From positions 3,348,001-3,412,000 of the forward strand of contig NZ_CP101988.1 of NCBI RefSeq assembly GCF_024508335.1: DNA of 64,000 bases, given 5' to 3'. Below the pieces are notes generated by a model that saw only the letters and a program-made list of their open reading frames with translations, was not told the origin of the DNA and did no database searches. Below, one piece after another: positions 49,954 through 58,435 of the stretch (positions are counted from its first letter, which is position 1; every line of letters starts with the position of its first letter). The stretch is from Cellulomonas chengniuliangii. GTDB taxonomy: Bacteria; Actinomycetota; Actinomycetes; Actinomycetales; Cellulomonadaceae. Both the position numbers and the translations under genes were made by a program.

Positions 49954-50500
49954 GACGCGGCAGCGCGAGCACGACGACCACGGCGGCGAGGGCCAGCGCG
50001 GCGATCCGCCATCCGTCCCCCGGGGGCACACCGCCCTCCGCCACCACGGCGGCCACCACGGCCAGCGCCTGGGCGCCCACTTGCGGCGCAAGTCCCTCAC
50101 GGGCGCCCGCGGCCAGCACCGCCAGCTCGACCCGCGTCCGCGCCCGGGTGCGCGCCGCGACGGCGCCGAGCCACACGACAAGGTGCGCCAGCAGCACGAG
50201 CAGCATCGTGGACCCCAGCGGTGGCGGCCCCCCGAGCAGCACCCTGGCGCCCACCACGAGCACCACGAGCCCGGACAGTCCCAGGCCCGGCGCGCAGGCC
50301 AGGGCCAGGACCAGTACGCCGAGCAGGATCGGCATCGACGCGGGCGGCTGGGGGCCCGGCCCCGACCAGGCGACGGCCAGCGCAGTCGCCGCGACAACCG
50401 CGAGCAGCAGCCGTACGGCCCAACCGGGCGCCCAGGGCCCCGTGCCGACCTCCACATCCTCGCGCTGCCGCGCGTCCGCGAGGGACCACGGCGCCCTCAT
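49925..50500 (-). CDS. Membrane protein of the MoxR-DUF58 cluster
   Basis: 191 residues with about five to six hydrophobic segments (WAVRLLLAVVAATALAVAW, ILLGVLVLALACAPGLGLSGLVVLVVG and more) and short loops. No recognisable family. ATG overlaps the DUF58 stop by four bases, and it closes a five-gene coupled chain, so it likely works with the MoxR/DUF58 proteins at the membrane. Confidence 0.7.
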   Translation of the reverse strand: MRAPWSLADARQREDVEVGTGPWAPGWAVRLLLAVVAATALAVAWSGPGPQPPASMPILLGVLVLALACAPGLGLSGLVVLVVGARVLLGGPPPLGSTMLLVLLAHLVVWLGAVAARTRARTRVELAVLAAGAREGLAPQVGAQALAVVAAVVAEGGVPPGDGWRIAALALAAVVVVLALPRPTVLWWRRD

Positions 50501-51858
50501 GCGGGCACCCCCGCCCCCGGGCGCCGCTGACCGCGACGGGCCAGCCCTGCGAGGCCCACCGCCGGGTCGTCCCGCCACTGCACGATCTCGACGTCGAGGT
50601 CGGCCAGCTCGGCGAGCCGGTCCTCGCGGGCCAGCCGCACCAGGCGCAGCGCGAGGCGCTCACGGTCGTCGAGATGCCCCTCGCGTAGTTCGGGGAGGAC
50701 GTCCACGGCGATCACCCGGTGGCCCGCCTGGCGCCACTGGCCGGCGACGCGGGAGGCCTCGTCGTCGAGGAACGTCGAGAACACCACGACGAGGGCGCCC
50801 GAGGGGATCTGCGGTGGCCGCAGCCGCTTGGGCGGCTCGCCCTCGGGCCGGGTCACGGCCAACGCGTGCCGGATGCGGTCGAGCTGGCGGCGCCCGCCGC
50901 CGGGCGGCAGGGGGCGGCGGCGTGCGCCGAGGTCGTCGAGGCCCACCCGGTCGCCCGCCCCGAGGTAGCCCTGCGCGAGCGACGCAGCCGCGTGCCGGCC
51001 CAGGTCGAGCGAGGTGGCGTCCTGCGCGCGCGGGCCCTCGGCCCCACGCCAGGTGCGGGGGTCCGGGCCGACATCGTCCCGGGAGTCGACGACGAGCAGC
51101 ACGACGGCCTCGGCGAGCGCGTGCTCGCGGCGCACGTACAGCTCGCGCAGGTCGGGGGCGCGGCGGGCCGTGACCCGCCAGTCGATGCGCCGCAGGCGGT
51201 CCCCCGGCGCGAACTGGTGCACGTCGCGCAGGTCGCCACCCTCGCCGGGCCTGCGCGAGGTGTGGGCGCCGGTCAGGCCTCGCAGGCGCGGCGGCAGCGG
51301 TAGGTCGCGCAGCGCCGAGGGGCCGGGCAGCACCATCGCGGTGCGTCCCACCGGGTCTGTCGGCTCGCTGATGCTGGCCGCCCCGGGCCCGATTGCCTGC
51401 GCCTCGACGGTGGCGACCTCCTGCGGGCCGGTCCGCACGGTTCGCACCAGCAGCGGCAGGCTGCGGCGCCCGTCGACCCGCACCAGCAGCTCCGCGACGT
51501 CCCGGCCGGCGCGTCGCACGCCGAGCAGGGCCGTGTCCGCTCCCTGCGGCGCGTCCAGCAGCACCCGCGCGCGCACGGCGGCCCCGGCCACGGGAGCCTC
51601 GCCACCACCTGAGCCCGGCGGCGCCGCGTCCGCGCCGTCCTCGCCAGCGCCCGTCGGCTCCTCGCCGCTCCACGCCTCGACACGCACCGTGAGCTGTCCG
51701 GACGGCTGGCGCCACACGGTCCAGGCCGCCGCGATCAGGGGCGCAGCGCCCAGCACGGCGACGTCGGGCCGGCCGAACACGCCGCCCGCGATGAGGAGCA
51801 CCGCGCTCGCCACGGCGCCCGCGCCGGCCGCCCGGCTGCGGGACCAGCCCTCGCTCAC
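50497..51858 (-). CDS. DUF58 domain protein
   Basis: 453 residues. Two membrane segments at the N-terminus (about 12-50), a beta domain with an Ala-Gly-rich insert, then the DUF58 block at about 205-240 (RRPGEGGDLRDVHQFAPGDRLRRIDWRVTARRAPDLRELYV here quoted in parts: GDRLRRIDWRVTARR is the hallmark) followed by a von Willebrand A-like fold. DUF58 proteins are partners of MoxR ATPases in envelope protein assembly. GTG overlaps the MoxR stop by four bases. Confidence 0.88.
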   Translation of the reverse strand: MSEGWSRSRAAGAGAVASAVLLIAGGVFGRPDVAVLGAAPLIAAAWTVWRQPSGQLTVRVEAWSGEEPTGAGEDGADAAPPGSGGGEAPVAGAAVRARVLLDAPQGADTALLGVRRAGRDVAELLVRVDGRRSLPLLVRTVRTGPQEVATVEAQAIGPGAASISEPTDPVGRTAMVLPGPSALRDLPLPPRLRGLTGAHTSRRPGEGGDLRDVHQFAPGDRLRRIDWRVTARRAPDLRELYVRREHALAEAVVLLVVDSRDDVGPDPRTWRGAEGPRAQDATSLDLGRHAAASLAQGYLGAGDRVGLDDLGARRRPLPPGGGRRQLDRIRHALAVTRPEGEPPKRLRPPQIPSGALVVVFSTFLDDEASRVAGQWRQAGHRVIAVDVLPELREGHLDDRERLALRLVRLAREDRLAELADLDVEIVQWRDDPAVGLAGLARRGQRRPGAGVPA

Positions 51859-52883
51859 TCGACGCGCGCCTGGCGCCCGGCCGCCACCGCCACGGCCGCG
51901 TCCGACGCGGCGGCCCCGCGGACGGTGGGCGGCACCGGCGTCCCGGTCAGGACCTCGGTGACGACACGCTGCGGCGCGAGCCCCGTGGCCCAGGCCTGCG
52001 GGTTGAGGGAGAGCCGGTGCGCGAGGGTCGCGACCCCCACGGCCTTGACGTCCTCCGGCACGACGAAGTCGCGCCCGTCCAGCACCGCGAGCGCCCGCGC
52101 GACCAGCACGAGGGCCTGCGACCCTCGCGGCGAGGCCCCCACCTCGACGGCGCCGTGCGCGCGGGTGGCCGCGGCCAGGTCCACGCAGTAGCCGAGCACG
52201 TCCGGGTCCACGACGACCGCCTCGACCCCGGCCTGCATCTGGGAGAGCGTCGCTGCGTCGACCACCTGGCGGACGTCCGCGTGCTCGCGGCGGCGGGCCA
52301 GCCGGCGGCCCAGAACGTCCATCTCAGCCTCGCGATCGGGGTACCCGACCGCCAGGCGCACCATGAACCGGTCGAGCTGGGCCTCGGGCAGCGGGTACGT
52401 GCCCTCGTACTCGACCGGGTTCGACGTGGCGATCACGTGGAACGGCTCGGCGAGCCGGTGCGTCGTCCCGTCGACCGTGACCTGCCGCTCGGCCATGGCC
52501 TCCAGCAACGCGGACTGCGTCTTGGGCGCGGTGCGGTTGATCTCGTCGGCGAGCAGCAACCCGGTGAACACGGGGCCGGGCCGGAACGCGAACGTCGCCG
52601 ACGACGGGTCGAACACGCTCGACCCGGTGAGGTCGGAGGGCAGCAGGTCCGGGGTGCACTGCACCCGGCGGAAGTCCAGGCCGAGCGCGGTGGCGAGGCT
52701 GCGGGCCGCGAGGGTCTTGCCCAGGCCCGGCACGTCCTCGAAGAGCACGTGGCCGCCGGCCAGGATCGCTGCGAGGGCGACCTGCAGCGGCTCGCGCATG
52801 CCGACCACCGCCGTCCCGACCTCGTCGAGCACGGCGCGGCCGCGGGCGGCGACCTCGGGGACGGAGAGCACGGTGCTGGTCAT
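51855..52883 (-). CDS. MoxR family AAA+ ATPase
   Basis: 342 residues. Walker A DVPGLGKTLAARSLA, Walker B LLADEINRTAPKTQSALLEAM and sensor 1 FHVIATSNPVEYEGTYPLPEAQLDRF are intact; the lid domain lies at 240-320. A chaperone-like ATPase, normally acting on vWA-domain proteins such as the DUF58 product encoded next. ATG overlaps the preceding gene's stop by four bases. Confidence 0.93.
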   Translation of the reverse strand: MTSTVLSVPEVAARGRAVLDEVGTAVVGMREPLQVALAAILAGGHVLFEDVPGLGKTLAARSLATALGLDFRRVQCTPDLLPSDLTGSSVFDPSSATFAFRPGPVFTGLLLADEINRTAPKTQSALLEAMAERQVTVDGTTHRLAEPFHVIATSNPVEYEGTYPLPEAQLDRFMVRLAVGYPDREAEMDVLGRRLARRREHADVRQVVDAATLSQMQAGVEAVVVDPDVLGYCVDLAAATRAHGAVEVGASPRGSQALVLVARALAVLDGRDFVVPEDVKAVGVATLAHRLSLNPQAWATGLAPQRVVTEVLTGTPVPPTVRGAAASDAAVAVAAGRQARVE

Positions 52884-53476
52884 CGGACAGTTCTCCTGGG
52901 GGATCGCGGTGCGGTAGATCGCGTGTCGGCGGGCGGCGGGTCAGAAGGTCGACGGTCGGTCGATCGGTGCTCCTGGGAGCCGATGGCGGTGGTCGTCGGC
53001 AGGGTCCGGGCAGGGCCGAGCCTCTCCAGGACGTCGACGGCGTGGCGCACGTCAGCCAGCCGTGGCATCGGCAGGCTCGTGCGGGTCAGCGTGCGGTGGG
53101 CCCGCTCGCCGACGAGGTCCCGCAGCGCCGCGTCGTGCTCCGGGTCCTCGAGCCGCACCCCGTGCCGTGCCAGCCGGACGGCGGCGGTCCGGCGCAGCAC
53201 GCGGTGCGCGCGCTCCCCGACGCGGCGGTCACGGGCCACCATCGCCCAGGCCAGGTCCTGCACCTCGCCCCGGGCGCCGTGCCTGCGGGGCTCGTGCTCG
53301 CGAGCGGGCCGGACGTCGGGATCGGGCTCGACGCGCTCGACCACCAGCACGACGACCGCCAGGGCGAGCCCGAGGAGGGCCGCCGACTCAGCCTCGACGC
53401 CGACCGCCCACGCCACGAGGGCGCCGGCGGCGCCGACGGCCAGCGGCCGCACGACCGCCCGCCCCACGCGCCTCAC
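52880..53476 (-). CDS. Hypothetical protein of the MoxR-DUF58 cluster
   Basis: 198 residues. Two hydrophobic segments near the N-terminus (VRPLAVGAAGALVAWAVG and ALLGLALAVVVLVVERV), then an Arg-His rich soluble part and a disordered, basic C-terminal tail. No family is recognised. Coupled by four-base overlaps to the DUF4129 gene before it and moxR after it, so its role is probably structural in the same system. Confidence 0.65.
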   Translation of the reverse strand: MRRVGRAVVRPLAVGAAGALVAWAVGVEAESAALLGLALAVVVLVVERVEPDPDVRPAREHEPRRHGARGEVQDLAWAMVARDRRVGERAHRVLRRTAAVRLARHGVRLEDPEHDAALRDLVGERAHRTLTRTSLPMPRLADVRHAVDVLERLGPARTLPTTTAIGSQEHRSTDRRPSDPPPADTRSTAPRSPRRTVR

Positions 53477-54282
53477 GGGAGGGCCTCCGGCCCGGGCTCC
53501 GGCGCGGGCGGCGCGTCACGGCGGGCGCGCAGGCCGTCGGCGAGCACTGCCAGGCACTCCTGGGCTCGCCGCACGTCCTGCTCGGTGACGGCCCGCTGGC
53601 TGTACCGCGCGGCCAGGTACAGGCCCAGCAGGTCGCGGGTCGCCCCGGGGTCGGCGCGGGTCGCGTCGAGGACCGCGACGGTCAGCTCGCTCGCGGTCTG
53701 GGCGGGGTCCCGCGCGACACCGCTGCCCTCGGCGGCCTGCTCGAGCGCGACCCAGGCCGCGATGACCGCGTCGGCGGGCTCGGCCTGCGCCGCGAGCGCC
53801 CGCGTCGCACGGGCGACCCCCTCGCGCAGCGCCGGCGCGCCCGCCTCGTCGGCCCCGCCCTCCACGACGAGGTCGCCCTCGGACTCGTCGGCCGTCGCGC
53901 GCTCACGCGCCCGCGCGGCGCGGAGCAGCGCGCGGATGGCGAGGACCGCCAGCACGACGACCAGGACGAGGCAGAGCGCCGCGAAGGCGATGCCGAGCCA
54001 GCCGAGCCAGGCCGGCAGGCCCCCGGCGGGCGGCATGCCCTCAGCCAGCGACTCGGGTCGCGGGGCCGGGGTGGACTCCGGGCGGTCGAGCTCGAGCTCC
54101 AGGGGCGCGGCGTCGCGCAGCCGGATGCGCCACGGCCCGGCGGCGGCCGCGGCGATCACCGAGCCGGCCACGAGCATCGACACCAGCACGGTGGGCAGCA
54201 GCCCGCGCAGCGTGAACGGCTGGTCGTGGCCCTGCTGGTCAGAGGGGGCGTCCGTGGCCGTCCCGCGCACGAGGCGGCTCAC
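53473..54282 (-). CDS. DUF4129 domain membrane protein
   Basis: About 269 residues from GTG. One membrane segment near residue 35, a Pro-rich loop, a second strong segment (LGWLGIAFAALCLVLVVVLAVLAIRALL) and a helical C-terminal DUF4129 domain with AVIAAWVALEQAAEGSGVARDPAQTASELTV and LLGLYLAARYSQRAVTEQD. The family often accompanies transglutaminases and MoxR. GTG 54297 would add five residues. First gene of the five-gene chain, divergent from purB. Confidence 0.8.
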   Translation of the reverse strand: MSRLVRGTATDAPSDQQGHDQPFTLRGLLPTVLVSMLVAGSVIAAAAAGPWRIRLRDAAPLELELDRPESTPAPRPESLAEGMPPAGGLPAWLGWLGIAFAALCLVLVVVLAVLAIRALLRAARARERATADESEGDLVVEGGADEAGAPALREGVARATRALAAQAEPADAVIAAWVALEQAAEGSGVARDPAQTASELTVAVLDATRADPGATRDLLGLYLAARYSQRAVTEQDVRRAQECLAVLADGLRARRDAPPAPEPGPEALP

Positions 54283-54438
54283 GCCGTCCCTCGGCACGTC
54301 GCAGGCTGAGCGGGCACGCGCCTCCGTCCTGGAGCTGTGGTCGGTGGCCTCGGACCGGCCCACTGTAGTCAGTGGGCCGCGGCGGCCAGGGCCCGGACGA
54401 GCCCACGGATCGTGCGGCCGCTCTGGGATGATGGCGGC

Positions 54439-55878
54439 ATGACCTCCCCCGCGCGCGTGAGCCTGGCCGACGTGACTCCCCCCATCGCCCTGGGGCCGCT
54501 CGACGGCCGCTACCGGTCCGCGGTGGCGCCCCTGGTCGATCACCTCTCCGAGGCGGCGCTGAACCGTGAGCGCGTGCACGTGGAGGTCGAGTGGCTGATC
54601 CACCTGGCCTCGCAGCACGTGGTGCCCGGGGCCCCGGACCTCTCGGCCGCGGAGCGGCAGTACCTGCGCGACGTGGTCGCCTCCTTCGGGCCCGACGAGG
54701 TCGCGGAGCTGGCCGAGATCGAGCGCACCACCGTGCACGACGTGAAGGCCGTCGAGTACTTCCTCAAGCGCCGCCTCGCGGACGCCCCGGCCGTCCTGGG
54801 CCCGGACACGGTGCTGCCGTCGGTCGGCGAGCTCGTCCACTTCGCCTGCACCAGCGAGGACATCAACAACCTCTCCTATGCGCTGATGGTGCGGGGCGCC
54901 GTCCGCGAGGTGTGGGCGCCTGCCGCGGCCGCGCTGGTGGACGAGGTCGCGGCGATGGCCCGGGAGTCGGCGGCGACGCCGATGCTGGCGCTCACGCACG
55001 GCCAGCCGGCGACGCCCACGACGCTGGGCAAGGAGCTGGCCGTGCTGGCGCACCGTCTGCGCCGCCAGCTGCGGCGGATCGACGGGGACGAGTTCCTGGG
55101 CAAGCTCAACGGCGCCACGGGCACGTACGGCGCGCACGTGGTGGCCGTGCCGGGCGCCGACTGGCCCGAGGTCTCCCGCACGTTCGTGGAGCACCTGGGC
55201 CTGACGTGGAACCCGCTGACCACCCAGATCGAGTCGCACGACTGGCAAGCGGAGCTGTACGCCGACATGGCGCGCTTCAACCGGGTGCTGCACAACCTGG
55301 CCACCGACGTGTGGAGCTACATCTCGCGCGGGGTGTTCATCCAGACGCCGGTGGCGGGCGCGACGGGCTCCTCGACGATGCCCCACAAGGTCAACCCCAT
55401 CCGGTTCGAGAACGCCGAGGCGAACCTCGAGATGTCGTGCGCCCTGCTCGACACCCTCGCGGCGACCCTGGTCACCAGCCGCTTGCAGCGCGACCTCACG
55501 GACTCGACCACCCAGCGCAACATCGGCCCGGCGTTCGGGCACTCGCTGCTCGCGATCGACAACGTGCGCCGCGGCCTGCGCGCGCTGTCCGTCGACGCCG
55601 GCCTGCTGGCCCGGGAGCTGGACCAGAACTGGGAGGTCCTCGGAGAGCCCGTGCAGTCGGCGATGCGGGCGGCCGCCGTGGCGGGCGTCACGGGGATGCA
55701 GAACCCCTACGAGCGCCTCAAGGACCTGACCCGCGGGCGCCGCCTGACGGCTGAGGACATGCGTGGGTTCATCGCCGGGCTGGGGCTTCCGGACGACGTC
55801 GCGGACCGTCTCGCGGCGCTCGAGCCGGGCTCGTACACCGGGCTCGCGGAGCAGCTGGTGGGCTACCTCGACGCCTGA
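54439..55878 (+). CDS. purB: Adenylosuccinate lyase
   Basis: 479 residues. Cleaves SAICAR and adenylosuccinate to fumarate plus AICAR or AMP in purine synthesis. Belongs to the fumarase/aspartase superfamily; signature loop SSTMPHKVNPIRFE near residue 311 with the catalytic Ser, His in LALTHGQPATPTTLGKE, and TSEDINNLSYALM are present. The longer (E. coli-like) PurB type by length. ATG chosen because GATGAT lies 6 bases upstream and the protein starts as usual; a 34-codon extension has no support. Ends before a clear terminator. Confidence 0.95.
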   Translation: MTSPARVSLADVTPPIALGPLDGRYRSAVAPLVDHLSEAALNRERVHVEVEWLIHLASQHVVPGAPDLSAAERQYLRDVVASFGPDEVAELAEIERTTVHDVKAVEYFLKRRLADAPAVLGPDTVLPSVGELVHFACTSEDINNLSYALMVRGAVREVWAPAAAALVDEVAAMARESAATPMLALTHGQPATPTTLGKELAVLAHRLRRQLRRIDGDEFLGKLNGATGTYGAHVVAVPGADWPEVSRTFVEHLGLTWNPLTTQIESHDWQAELYADMARFNRVLHNLATDVWSYISRGVFIQTPVAGATGSSTMPHKVNPIRFENAEANLEMSCALLDTLAATLVTSRLQRDLTDSTTQRNIGPAFGHSLLAIDNVRRGLRALSVDAGLLARELDQNWEVLGEPVQSAMRAAAVAGVTGMQNPYERLKDLTRGRRLTAEDMRGFIAGLGLPDDVADRLAALEPGSYTGLAEQLVGYLDA

Positions 55879-55945
55879 GTGGCGGGGGTGGGCACACGGA
55901 TCCACCCCGGTTCCTCACCAACCTCTCAGATAACGCTCTCTCAGT

Positions 55946-55978
55946 AAGGCCCCTGGTCAGAGCCCGACCAGGGGCCTT
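55946..55978 (+). terminator. purB terminator
   Basis: A 13-base perfect stem (AAGGCCCCTGGTC arm) with a 7-base loop, 67 bases after the purB stop, followed by CTGGCCTCTTG. Good intrinsic terminator. Confidence 0.75.
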
Positions 55979-56139
55979 CTGGCCTCTTGCGGAGGATCCG
56001 GTTCCCGGGTAACGACCTCCGAAGTGGTCCAGATGCCCTGGGCCGTCTGGGTGAGTTCTGGACACCTGCCCGGATTCGTTGCACAATCGGGTTTCGATTC
56101 CGGAACGTCCGGTACATCCGATTTGGCGAGGGTGCCATC

Positions 56140-56991
56140 GTGACCCTGATGCAGAAGGCGATCACGCCCGCTCTGACTCGCGCTCATCTGACCGTGGGTC
56201 ATGACCGCGTGGCCGGGTACGTGGTGCGGGCTGAGGACGTGTCCTTCGCCACGACGCCAGCCCAGCTGTTCGAGGTGCACGGACTCGGCTATCCCGGCAC
56301 ACCGTTCAGCCCGTACGCGCCGTCCATCGACGTGCTGCGCTTCGAGTCATCCCCGCAACTGCAGTACCAGGACGTGCCCGGCTACATCGTGCCGTTGTGG
56401 TGGCTGCGCCACTCGCGCATCCCCCCGGGCGCCGAGCTCGTGCGGATCTTCGCCGACGGCACCCAGATCCTCCTGGGCCACTACGGCGACGTCGGCACCG
56501 GCTGGACCGTCACCCAGCTCGGGGCCCAGCGCCCCGCCCTGGCGTCGCTGTCCCGCTGCGTCGGCCCGGTGGCCAAGTGGCACGGCGCGTACCTCGAGGC
56601 CGACGTGGTCGACGAGGGCAACACCGTGGTGCTCGCCCTGGCGAACCCCCCGCTGTTCGAGACTGACTTCCAGCAGTCCCCCGCTGGCCGCTGGTACCGC
56701 CGCGTCGCCCGGGAAGAGGTCAGCGAGCTGTTCGAGCTGGACCTCACCGCCCGGTGGAACGGCCTCAACGTCCGCGTGGTCGACCAGTGGCAGGACGCGC
56801 AGCGCTACGTCGTCGCCCGCATCTCCCACCTGGGCGACGACATGGAGCGCGCCGAGCAGCTGCGCCTGGACCGCGTGGAGGCCGGCGTCTACGAGGCGAT
56901 CGTCTACGCGGCCGAGCTGACCGACATCCAGACCAACCAAGTCGTGCCCCACACCTGGGCGCCCGGACCAGCACAGAAGGCGTGGGCCTGA
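56140..56991 (+). CDS. Conserved hypothetical protein, strand-rich
   Basis: 283 residues from GTG 56140 (ATG 56149 is an alternative). GAGG lies 7 bases upstream. Soluble, no signal peptide. Sequence is rich in beta-strand patterns with aromatic residues: HDRVAGYVVRAEDVSF, LFEVHGLGYPGTPFSPYAP, QDVPGYIVPLWWLRHSRIPPGAELVRIFADG, and a second half TVVLALANPPLFETDFQQSPAGRWYRR. I do not recognise the family. It stands alone between two strong hairpins, so it is an independent unit. Confidence 0.65.
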   Translation: MTLMQKAITPALTRAHLTVGHDRVAGYVVRAEDVSFATTPAQLFEVHGLGYPGTPFSPYAPSIDVLRFESSPQLQYQDVPGYIVPLWWLRHSRIPPGAELVRIFADGTQILLGHYGDVGTGWTVTQLGAQRPALASLSRCVGPVAKWHGAYLEADVVDEGNTVVLALANPPLFETDFQQSPAGRWYRRVAREEVSELFELDLTARWNGLNVRVVDQWQDAQRYVVARISHLGDDMERAEQLRLDRVEAGVYEAIVYAAELTDIQTNQVVPHTWAPGPAQKAWA

Positions 56992-57013
56992 CCGCTCCCG
57001 CTTCCCCGAGACC

Positions 57014-57054
57014 GCACGCCGGGCCTGGCTCCCCCCCGCTCAGGCCCGGCGTGC
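57014..57054. terminator. Hairpin between convergent genes
   Basis: A 14-base perfect stem (GCACGCCGGGCCTG arm) and 13-base loop between 56140-56991 and hemA; likely terminates both. Confidence 0.75.
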
Positions 57055-57073
57055 GCGCAGTTGCGCAGCGCCG

Positions 57074-58390
57074 CTACCCGCCCAGGACCGACTCGTCCTC
57101 GACACAGTCGCGCGTCGGCGGCTCCGCCACCCGGCGCGACGGACTGGGCAGCTCAGGCGTCGGCACAGCGGCGAGCTCGGCCACCGCCGCCGCGAACGCC
57201 TCGGCGTCCCCACGGCGCGCCGCCTCCCGCGCGCGGACGGTCGGCCCGTGCAGGGCCGCCCGCGCCCGGCGACGGACCGCGCGCAGGGCCACCGCCCGCT
57301 CCTGACTAGCCTCCGACCCTCGGGACGCCCGCTCGATGGCGCCGAGCACACGGACCCGCTGCTCGATCACCGCGGGGTTCCACGCGCGCACACGCTGCTG
57401 GGCCTCGAACTCGGCCGCGGTGCGCCGCACGATCGCCCGGGCGGTCTCGATGGGCGTCGACCTCTCGTCCGGCGCGGCCTCGCTCACGGTGGTCAGGCTC
57501 ACCAAGCGCACTCCAGGGAGCTCACGCACCCCTGGGTCCACGTCGTGGCGCAGCGCCAGGTCGATGATCGCGAGCGGCCGATCGGTCCCCGCCCGCGCCG
57601 CGGCCAGCGCCTCGGCGCGGAGCACGGGCCCTGCGGCGCCGCTGCAGGCCACCACCAGGTCGACGTCGTCCAGAGCGCCCGCGAGGTCCCGGGTGGTGAG
57701 GGCCAGCACGCCTCGCGCCGCGGCGAACGCAGGCGCCCGGCCGCTCGGGGAGAAGACGTGGATGTCTTGGCAGCCCCGCGACTTCAGGGCGGCGAGGCTC
57801 GCGCCCGCGTACGAGCCGGTGCCCACGAGCACGCAGCGGACGGCCGGCCAGTCCGAGAGCCCGTCCTCGACCAGGTCGAGGGCCACCGAGACCATCGAGC
57901 GCCCCGCCGCGCCGAGGCCGGTTGCGGCCTCCACCGCCCGAGACGTGCGGGAGGCGACCTGGAAGAGGGCCTCGAGGTCGGTCGTGGTGGTGCCGTCGCG
58001 GCGCGCGGCGGTCAGGGCGCGGCGCACCTGCCCAGCGATCTCGCGCTCGCCCACCACCATGGACTCGAGCCCGGAGGCGACCGCGAAGAGGTGCTCGGCG
58101 ACGTCGGCGCCGGTGCGGACGTGCACATCGGAGACGATCCGCTCGGCGTCGTAGCCGGTGTGCCGGGACACGACGAGGGCGGCCGCAGCCCGGGCAGCCG
58201 AGACGTGCTCAGCGTCGACGACGTCCAGGTACAGCTCGAACCGGTTGCAGGTCGCGAGCACCACGGACCCAGCGACAGGCGGGCACTCGGACACGATTTC
58301 GCGTCCGACCGCATGCGTCGCGGCGGACAGCCGCTCCAGCACCGCGAGGTCGAGGTCGTGGTGACTGGCGACCAATGACATCAGCACCAC
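57074..58390 (-). CDS. hemA: Glutamyl-tRNA reductase
   Basis: About 438 residues. First committed step of C5 haem synthesis: reduces Glu-tRNA to glutamate-1-semialdehyde with NADPH. The catalytic Cys is Cys48 in VLATCNRFELY; HLFAVASGLESMVVGEREIAGQV and the NADPH-binding VLVGTGSYAGASLAALKSRG are present (the usual GAGEMG is changed to GTGSYAG). C-terminal dimerisation helix extended by a Pro-Ser-Arg tail. GTG 58390 gives the family opening VVLMSLVASHHDL; ATG 58381 is possible. Divergent from hemE with a 45-base spacer. Confidence 0.92.
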   Translation of the reverse strand: MVLMSLVASHHDLDLAVLERLSAATHAVGREIVSECPPVAGSVVLATCNRFELYLDVVDAEHVSAARAAAALVVSRHTGYDAERIVSDVHVRTGADVAEHLFAVASGLESMVVGEREIAGQVRRALTAARRDGTTTTDLEALFQVASRTSRAVEAATGLGAAGRSMVSVALDLVEDGLSDWPAVRCVLVGTGSYAGASLAALKSRGCQDIHVFSPSGRAPAFAAARGVLALTTRDLAGALDDVDLVVACSGAAGPVLRAEALAAARAGTDRPLAIIDLALRHDVDPGVRELPGVRLVSLTTVSEAAPDERSTPIETARAIVRRTAAEFEAQQRVRAWNPAVIEQRVRVLGAIERASRGSEASQERAVALRAVRRRARAALHGPTVRAREAARRGDAEAFAAAVAELAAVPTPELPSPSRRVAEPPTRDCVEDESVLGG

Positions 58391-58423
58391 GTTGACGATT
58401 GAATCATCCCGAGGAATGTCCGG

Positions 58424-58429
58424 CACAAT
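58424..58429 (+). promoter_or_regulatory. -10-like element of hemE
   Basis: CACAAT ends 6 bases before the hemE GTG at 58436, in a locally AT-rich 45-base divergent spacer; compatible with a leaderless transcript. Confidence 0.4.
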
Positions 58430-58435
58430 CGAGGC

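Noticed and set aside
56055-56110. tRNA-like T-arm (TTTCGATTCC context)
   Set aside because: No acceptor, D-arm or anticodon arm can be built around it; chance similarity.
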